NCBI RefSeq assembly: GCF_051960575.1
Contig: NZ_JBQCEE010000348.1
Coordinates: 1 to 11,436, forward strand
Direction of reading: 5' to 3'
DNA: 11,436 nucleotides
DNA from: JBQCEE01 sp051960575
Lineage (GTDB): Bacteria; Actinomycetota; Actinomycetes; Mycobacteriales; Jatrophihabitantaceae
The translations under genes and the position numbers were made by a program. The notes beneath the pieces are model-generated. The model worked only from the letters and a program-made list of their open reading frames with translations. It was not told the origin of the DNA and searched no databases. Numbering within the stretch: the stretch's first letter is position 1; every line of letters begins with the position of its first letter. Positions 7,303 to 11,436 of the stretch are shown piece after piece.

Positions 7303-8504
7303 CCGCACCCCGCACCCGCGCCGACCTCGACGCCGCCTTCGCGCTGCTCGAGCGTGTGGCCGACCGGACCTACGACGAGCAGCCGACCGAGCAGACTCCG
7401 CTGCCGGCCGAGCCGCACCCGTCGCGCGGCCGCCAGCGGCTGCTGACCGTGGCCGCCGCTGCGGCCGTCGTCGCACTCGCCGGCGGCGTCGCCGCGCTGA
7501 CGCGCAGCACCGATCACCCTGCCGCGCCGGCCGGCCGATCGGACGCCCCCCCGATCACCTCGACGGCGTCGACGGCCCCAACCGCCGCGCCGACCACGAC
7601 GCGAGAGGCAGTGGACCCGCGGGTGCTGCCCTTCGCGCTGCACCTGCCGGCAGCGGACCAGCTCGGCATGACGGCCCGGCAACCGGACGGCAGCGCCGCC
7701 GCCACCATCGTCACGCCATCGGGCCCGGTGAACCTCGTCGTCGACCCGCCGACCGGCGTCGACCGCCGGGTCGCCACCACCCAGGCCGAGCCGGTCGACG
7801 TCGACGGGCACCAGGGTTGGTACGGCGCCGACATCGGCCTGACCTACACCGTGCCCGACCCGACGAACTCCCCCGGTGCGAACCCTCCGTCGTCCGGGAC
7901 GCCGTCCGGCGCGCTGTCGGGGGCGAGCAGCGGACCGTCGGCCGCGCCGTCCGACCCGGGCCAGCGGGCCGTGGCGTGGCAGTACGACGGGCACGCCTGG
8001 GCGGTCCTCATGATCGACACCCCGATCCTCGACCGCGACCAGCTGCTCGCCCTTGCCCGCGGCATCGACTTCGGCGCCACCACGGCGATCACGACGCCGC
8101 TGGGATTGCACGACCTTCCGCAGGGCGTCCAGGTCACGTCGATCGCCAGCACGGTGCGCGGCGAGGACGGCACGCCGACCTACGACGCGACCATCGACCT
8201 GCGTTGGGCCGGACACCGTGACGAGATCACGCTGCAGGTCGCACTCGCCGTGTCGCCGCCCCGCGGGGCGACACCTGCGGGCGTCGAGGTCGCCGGCCAC
8301 CCGGCGGTGTCCGCGCCGGGCTACGGGCGACAGGTGTTCGCCGACCTCGGTCACGGCGCCCACTTCGTCGCGACCGCCGTCCTGCCGACCGACGGATCGT
8401 CACTGACCGTCGAGCAGTTCGACGCCATCGTCCGGGCCGTCACCCTCGTCGACCGTCCCGACCGCCCGGACACCTGGCTCGACGCCCGCACCGCGCTCCC
8501 CTGA
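7299..8504 (+). CDS. Single-pass membrane protein, probable anti-sigma factor or sigma-linked sensor
   Basis: ATG at 7299 overlaps the sigma factor stop (ATGA). The 401-residue protein has a cytoplasmic N-terminus of about 47 residues with a short helical segment (RADLDAAFALLERV, 7-20). One membrane segment of Ala/Val/Leu follows at about 48-67, preceded by basic residues. A Pro/Thr/Ser/Ala-rich linker spans about 70-103, then an extracytoplasmic domain of about 300 residues that itself contains a second Ser/Pro/Gly-rich low-complexity stretch near 190-225. No classic HxxxCxxC zinc-binding anti-sigma motif is seen. The domain is not one I recognise. Coupling with the sigma factor and the topology support a role in holding or sensing for that sigma factor, but this is inference. 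Confidence 0.72.
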   Translation: MTAPRTRADLDAAFALLERVADRTYDEQPTEQTPLPAEPHPSRGRQRLLTVAAAAAVVALAGGVAALTRSTDHPAAPAGRSDAPPITSTASTAPTAAPTTTREAVDPRVLPFALHLPAADQLGMTARQPDGSAAATIVTPSGPVNLVVDPPTGVDRRVATTQAEPVDVDGHQGWYGADIGLTYTVPDPTNSPGANPPSSGTPSGALSGASSGPSAAPSDPGQRAVAWQYDGHAWAVLMIDTPILDRDQLLALARGIDFGATTAITTPLGLHDLPQGVQVTSIASTVRGEDGTPTYDATIDLRWAGHRDEITLQVALAVSPPRGATPAGVEVAGHPAVSAPGYGRQVFADLGHGAHFVATAVLPTDGSSLTVEQFDAIVRAVTLVDRPDRPDTWLDARTALP

Positions 8505-8505
8505 G

Positions 8506-8597
8506 GCCTTGTCCCGTAGCTCCAGGTTCTCGAGGCGCCTTGTCCCGCGGCACCGGGACGTTCCGCCCGGATCTCCCGGAGCTGCGGGGCAAGGCGC
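8506..8597. terminator. Repeat-rich palindromic region between convergent genes, probable bidirectional terminator
   Basis: The 121 bases between the two convergent stop codons hold three copies of a 21-base motif whose core is CCTTGYCCCG: direct copies at 8506-8526 and 8537-8557, and an inverted copy at 8575-8595. The first can pair with the third over 21 bases (18 matches, the rest largely wobble). The second can pair with the third over 8535-8548 with 8584-8597 (one mismatch), so two alternative hairpins are possible. A smaller inner pair is ccggga (8553-8558) with tcccgg (8574-8579). No T-tract is present. Confidence 0.5.
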
Positions 8598-8625
8598 GCG
8601 TCCGCACGCCGGGTCGCACCGGCAT

Positions 8626-9873
8626 TCAGTGCGGGACGGGGCACTTCCCGTACGACACCGGCAGGTGCTTGATGCCGTTGAGCCAGCCCGACCGCAGCCG
8701 CGCGGGCTCACCGAGCATCGAGATGTCCGGCAGGTGGTCGGCGATGGCGTTGAAGATCAGGTTGATCTCGACACGGGCGAGGTTCGCACCGATGCAGTAG
8801 TGCGCGCCGGTGCCACCGAAGCCGAGGTGCGGGTTCGGGTCACGCAGGATGTCGAACTTGTACGGGTCGTCGAAGACGTCCGGGTCGAAGTTCGCGGCGG
8901 CGTAGTAGAGCCCCACGCGCTGGCCGGCCTTGATGAGCTGGCCGCCGATCTCGACGTCCTGCTTCGCGGTGCGCTGGAACGCCACCACAGGTGTTGAGTA
9001 CCGGACGATCTCGTCGGCCGCGGTGTCCGGCCGCTGCGCCTTGTAGATCTCCCACTGGTCAGGGTTCTCCATGAACAGCACCATGCCGTGGCTGATCGCG
9101 TTGCGCGTCGTCTCGTTGCCGGCGACCGACAGCAGGATGGTGAAGAACCCGAACTCGTCGGACGTGAGCTCGTTGCCGTCGATGTCGGCGGTGACCAGCT
9201 TGGTGACGAGGTCGTCGCGCGGGTTGGCCTTGCGGTCCTCGGCCATCTCCATGAAGTAGCTCAGCATCTCGAACGAGGCGGTCTGGCCGTCCTCGGGGTC
9301 GTACTCGGGGTCGTCGTAGCTGACCATCCGGTTCGACCACTCGAAGATCTTGTGGCGATCCTCCTGCGGCACGCCGAGGAAGTCGGCGATCGCCTGCAGC
9401 GGCAGCTCGCACGCCACCTCGGTGACGAAGTCACCGGTCGGGTTCTGCTCGGCCCGCTCGACGATGCTGCGCGCCCGCTCGCTGAGCACGTCCTTCAACG
9501 CGTTGATGGCCCGGGGCGTGAAGCCCTTCGAGATGATCTGGCGCATGCGCGTGTGCTGCGGCGCGTCCATGTTCAGCAGGATGACCCGCTGCATCTCGAT
9601 CTGTTCGCGCTCCATCTGCTCGTTGAAGCGGATGATCGCGCAGTTCTCCCAGGACGAGAACACCGCGTCGTTGCGCGAGACCTCCTTGACGTCCTCCCAG
9701 CGCGTCAGCACCCAGTGCCCGTCGTCGTCGAAGCCGTCGCGGTGCACCGGCTGCGACTGCCACCAGACGGGCGCGGTGCGACGCAGTTCGTCGAACTCGG
9801 CCCGCGGCAGCCGCTGCGCGATCATGTCCGGGTCGTTGATGTCGAAGTCGACGGGGAGATTGGGCAGCGCCAC
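8626..9873 (-). CDS. cyp125: Cytochrome P450 of the CYP125 family, steroid C26/C27-monooxygenase
   Basis: The reading frame opens at GTG 9900, but GTG 9873 is preferred. It has GGAGG 7 bases upstream, and the longer version would overlap a perfect KstR-like box. The product is then 415 residues, close to known CYP125 proteins. Visible P450 landmarks are the I-helix AGNETT (251-256), the K-helix ExxR as EIVR (288-291), and the heme loop FGGTGAHYCIG with the ligand Cys near 360. Long stretches are characteristic of CYP125A1: AFQRTA, GFGGTGAHYCIGANLAR, RSGWLNGIKH, and the LNMDAP-HTR region. CYP125 oxidises the terminal side-chain carbon of cholesterol or cholestenone to the alcohol and on to the acid, starting side-chain breakdown. 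Electrons from a ferredoxin/reductase are needed, and no such gene is in the window. It is divergent from the FadA5 gene, as in M. tuberculosis (Rv3545c/Rv3546). Confidence 0.93.
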   Translation of the reverse strand: MALPNLPVDFDINDPDMIAQRLPRAEFDELRRTAPVWWQSQPVHRDGFDDDGHWVLTRWEDVKEVSRNDAVFSSWENCAIIRFNEQMEREQIEMQRVILLNMDAPQHTRMRQIISKGFTPRAINALKDVLSERARSIVERAEQNPTGDFVTEVACELPLQAIADFLGVPQEDRHKIFEWSNRMVSYDDPEYDPEDGQTASFEMLSYFMEMAEDRKANPRDDLVTKLVTADIDGNELTSDEFGFFTILLSVAGNETTRNAISHGMVLFMENPDQWEIYKAQRPDTAADEIVRYSTPVVAFQRTAKQDVEIGGQLIKAGQRVGLYYAAANFDPDVFDDPYKFDILRDPNPHLGFGGTGAHYCIGANLARVEINLIFNAIADHLPDISMLGEPARLRSGWLNGIKHLPVSYGKCPVPH

Positions 9874-9892
9874 GGTCGGGCCTCCGGTGTTC

Positions 9893-9906
9893 TGGAACAC
9901 GTTCTA
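9893..9906. promoter_or_regulatory. KstR-like operator 3 (perfect match)
   Basis: TGGAACACGTTCTA matches TNNAACNNGTTNNA at every fixed position. It lies 20 bases upstream of the chosen P450 start and would control that gene. A clear -10/-35 pair for the P450 could not be assigned. Confidence 0.75.
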
Positions 9907-9948
9907 GTGAGGATGAAACCACACGAGGGCCGGTTCGCAAACCTTCGG

Positions 9949-9978
9949 TTGCCACGAAACGAGAACACGTTCTACTGT
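9949..9978 (+). promoter_or_regulatory. Putative promoter of the fadA5-like gene
   Basis: TTGCCA (9949-9954, five of six bases of TTGACA) is followed by an 18-base spacer and TACTGT (9973-9978, TANNNT form). KstR-like box 4 fills much of the spacer and touches the -10. The gene starts 42 bases after the -10 and has its own Shine-Dalgarno, so this transcript would have a normal leader. Confidence 0.5.
9961..9974. promoter_or_regulatory. KstR-like operator 4
   Basis: GAGAACACGTTCTA matches TNNAACNNGTTNNA except for the first base. It shares the block GAACACGTTCTA with box 3, 68 bases away. It sits between the -35 and -10 of the putative fadA5 promoter. Confidence 0.72.
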
Positions 9979-10020
9979 TGGCGGACACGCGTCGGAGCGG
10001 CGCCGGAGAGGACGGACACC

Positions 10021-11181
10021 GTGGGACGACCGGTCATCGTCGAGGCCGTACGCACGCCGATCGGGCGGCGCAACGGCTGGCTCAGCGGCCTCCACGCGGC
10101 CGAGGTGCTCGGTGCGGCGCAGCGGGCGCTGGTCGAGCGCGCCGGCATCGACCCGGCGCTCGTCGAGCAGATCGCCGGTGGCTGCGTCACGCAGGCGGGC
10201 GAGCAGTCGAACAACATCACCCGCACCGCCTGGCTGAGCAGCGGCCTGCCCTGGACGACCGCCGCGTTCACCATCGACGCCCAGTGCGGCTCGGCCCAGC
10301 AGACGAACCACCTCATCGCGGGCCTCATCGCCGCCGACGCGATCGAGGTGGGCATCGCCTGCGGTGTCGAGGCGATGTCGCGCGTGCCCCTCGGCGCGAA
10401 CCGCGGCGAGACCGGGTCGCCCCGGCCGGACTCGTGGGACATCGACATGCCCAACCAGTTCCTCGCCGCCGAGCGCATCGCCGAGCGGCGCGGCCTGACC
10501 CGCGACGACCTCGACGCCTTCGGCCTCGCCTCGCAGCAGAAGGCGCAGCAGGCGTGGGACGAGGGACGCTTCGACCGTGAGGTCGCACCGGTCGTCGCGC
10601 CGGTGCTCGACGACGACGGCAAGCCGACGGACGAGAGCCGCACGGTGACGCGCGACCAGGGCCTGCGGGCGACCACGGCCGAGGGCCTCGCCGGGCTCAA
10701 GCCGGTGTACGAGGGTGCCCGCCACACCGCGGGCACGTCGTCGCAGATCTCCGACGGCGCGGCCGCCGTGCTGATCGTGGACGAGGACCGTGCGCGTGCC
10801 CTCGGCCTGACGCCGCATGCCCGCATCCGCACGCAGTGCCTCGTCGGCGCCGAACCGTACTACCACCTCGACGGCCCGGTGCAGGCGACACAACGGTTGT
10901 TGGAACGCTCGGGCATGGCCATCGGCGACATCGACCTGTTCGAGGTGAACGAGGCCTTCGCCTCGGTGCCGCTGTCGTGGCTGCAGGTGCACGGCGCCGA
11001 CCCCGACCGGCTCAACGTCAACGGCGGCGCGATCGCACTCGGCCACCCGGTGGGCAGCACCGGCTCGCGGCTCATCACCACCGCGCTGCACGAACTCGAG
11101 CGACGCGACGCGTCCACCGCCCTGATCACGATGTGCGCCGGCGGCGCACTGTCCACCGGCACCATCCTCGAGAGGGTCTGA
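10021..11181 (+). CDS. fadA5: FadA5-type steroid acyl-CoA thiolase (acetyl-CoA acetyltransferase family)
   Basis: GTG at 10021 is chosen: GGAGAGG (10005-10011) lies 9 bases upstream and the product then begins GRPVIVEAVRTPIG, like FadA5. The open frame upstream of this point is non-thiolase sequence opposite the P450. The 386-residue enzyme has all thiolase residues: nucleophile Cys89 in AQCGSAQQ, NEAF at 310-313, GHPVG with His342, and Cys372 in MCAGGALSTG. FadA5-typical stretches include RNGWLSGLH, GGCVTQ-GEQSNNI, SWDID-PNQF, AGTSSQISDGAAA and VGAEPYYHLDGPVQ. FadA5 carries out thiolytic release of acetyl- or propionyl-CoA from the 3-keto acyl-CoA steroid side chain. It is divergent from the P450 under paired KstR-like boxes. 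Unlike the two thiolase homologues at 3064-5296 it is catalytically complete. Confidence 0.95.
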   Translation: MGRPVIVEAVRTPIGRRNGWLSGLHAAEVLGAAQRALVERAGIDPALVEQIAGGCVTQAGEQSNNITRTAWLSSGLPWTTAAFTIDAQCGSAQQTNHLIAGLIAADAIEVGIACGVEAMSRVPLGANRGETGSPRPDSWDIDMPNQFLAAERIAERRGLTRDDLDAFGLASQQKAQQAWDEGRFDREVAPVVAPVLDDDGKPTDESRTVTRDQGLRATTAEGLAGLKPVYEGARHTAGTSSQISDGAAAVLIVDEDRARALGLTPHARIRTQCLVGAEPYYHLDGPVQATQRLLERSGMAIGDIDLFEVNEAFASVPLSWLQVHGADPDRLNVNGGAIALGHPVGSTGSRLITTALHELERRDASTALITMCAGGALSTGTILERV

Positions 11182-11182
11182 C

Positions 11183-11436
11183 ATGGCCGACACGTCCACC
11201 GGTCTCACCGACACCGTCGCCGCGCCGGTCGAGCAGATCATCGCCACGCTCACCGACTTCGAGTCCTTCCCCGAGTGGCAGGCCGCGGTCATGGAGTGCG
11301 AGGTGCTCGAGCGTGACGCCGAGGGCCGCGGCAGCCGCGTGCGCATGAAGGTCGACGCCAAGGTGAAGAAGGTCGGCTACGTCGTCCGCTACACCTACGA
11401 CCTGCCGAACGGGCTGCGCTGGGACCAGGAGTCGGG
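11183..11436 (+). CDS. SRPBCC-fold (polyketide cyclase/dehydrase-like) protein, 3' end cut by window edge
   Basis: ATG at 11183 follows the FadA5 stop after one base, so it is likely co-transcribed. The 84 visible codons begin MADTSTGLTDTVAAPVEQIIATLTDFESFPEW and continue with short beta-strand-like segments (CEVLERDAEGRGSRVRMKVD). This is the usual opening of START/SRPBCC proteins of the Polyketide_cyc2 type. The family binds hydrophobic ligands in a deep cavity. Binding of a steroid or its CoA ester is a guess from context. The remaining half or more lies outside the window. Confidence 0.8.
   Translation, partial: MADTSTGLTDTVAAPVEQIIATLTDFESFPEWQAAVMECEVLERDAEGRGSRVRMKVDAKVKKVGYVVRYTYDLPNGLRWDQES

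Noticed and set aside
9088..10020. Upstream part of the open frame that leads into FadA5
   Set aside because: It runs antisense through the P450 gene and the KstR-like operators. Thiolase similarity starts exactly at 10021, which has a good Shine-Dalgarno.

Overview
The window is very GC-rich and densely coding, with frequent GTG starts and short or overlapping gene junctions. The protein families point to an actinobacterium (Actinomycetota). The gene content is that of a sterol/cholesterol side-chain degradation region as known from Mycobacterium and Rhodococcus. The best recognised genes are a CYP125-type steroid 26-monooxygenase and a FadA5-type steroid thiolase. A second set (tandem DUF35 protein, Ltp4-like, Ltp3-like, F420-type oxidoreductase) resembles the M. 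tuberculosis Rv3520c-Rv3523 neighbourhood. The exact genus cannot be fixed from the sequence alone. | Layout: (1) 1-234, minus strand: the 5' end of an exported protein running off the left edge. (2) 455-1993, minus: a FadD-type acyl-CoA synthetase. (3) 1994-2093: a divergent promoter region with two KstR-like operators. (4) 2094-6647, plus: a tight five-gene operon made of a double DUF35/OB-fold protein, two thiolase-fold proteins lacking the canonical nucleophilic Cys, an F420-type LLM oxidoreductase and a ketosteroid-isomerase-like protein, closed by a large hairpin. (5) 6802-8504, plus: an unrelated-looking regulatory pair, an ECF (SigE-family) sigma factor overlapping a single-pass membrane protein, followed by a repeat-rich hairpin region between convergent genes. 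(6) 8626-9873, minus: CYP125-like P450, divergent from (7) 10021-11181, plus: FadA5-like thiolase, then an SRPBCC-fold gene cut by the right edge. The P450/thiolase intergenic region carries two more KstR-like operators. | How the genes fit together (inference from families): CYP125 oxidises the sterol C26/27 terminus. A CoA ligase such as the FadD activates the resulting acid. FadA5 performs thiolytic cleavage during beta-oxidation of the side chain. The DUF35 plus Ltp-like proteins resemble the known ChsH2(DUF35)-Ltp2 retro-aldolase and could perform an aldol-type cleavage or a related C-C reaction on a steroid-CoA. Four sites fitting TNNAACNNGTTNNA, with at most one mismatch each, lie in the two divergent intergenic regions. 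They suggest that one KstR-type TetR repressor controls both clusters. | The most interesting points are the tandem DUF35 protein encoded with two Cys-less thiolase homologues, the apparently leaderless divergent promoter pair under KstR-like boxes, the KSI-like protein at the end of the operon, and a small family of related palindromic motifs at two gene 3' ends.
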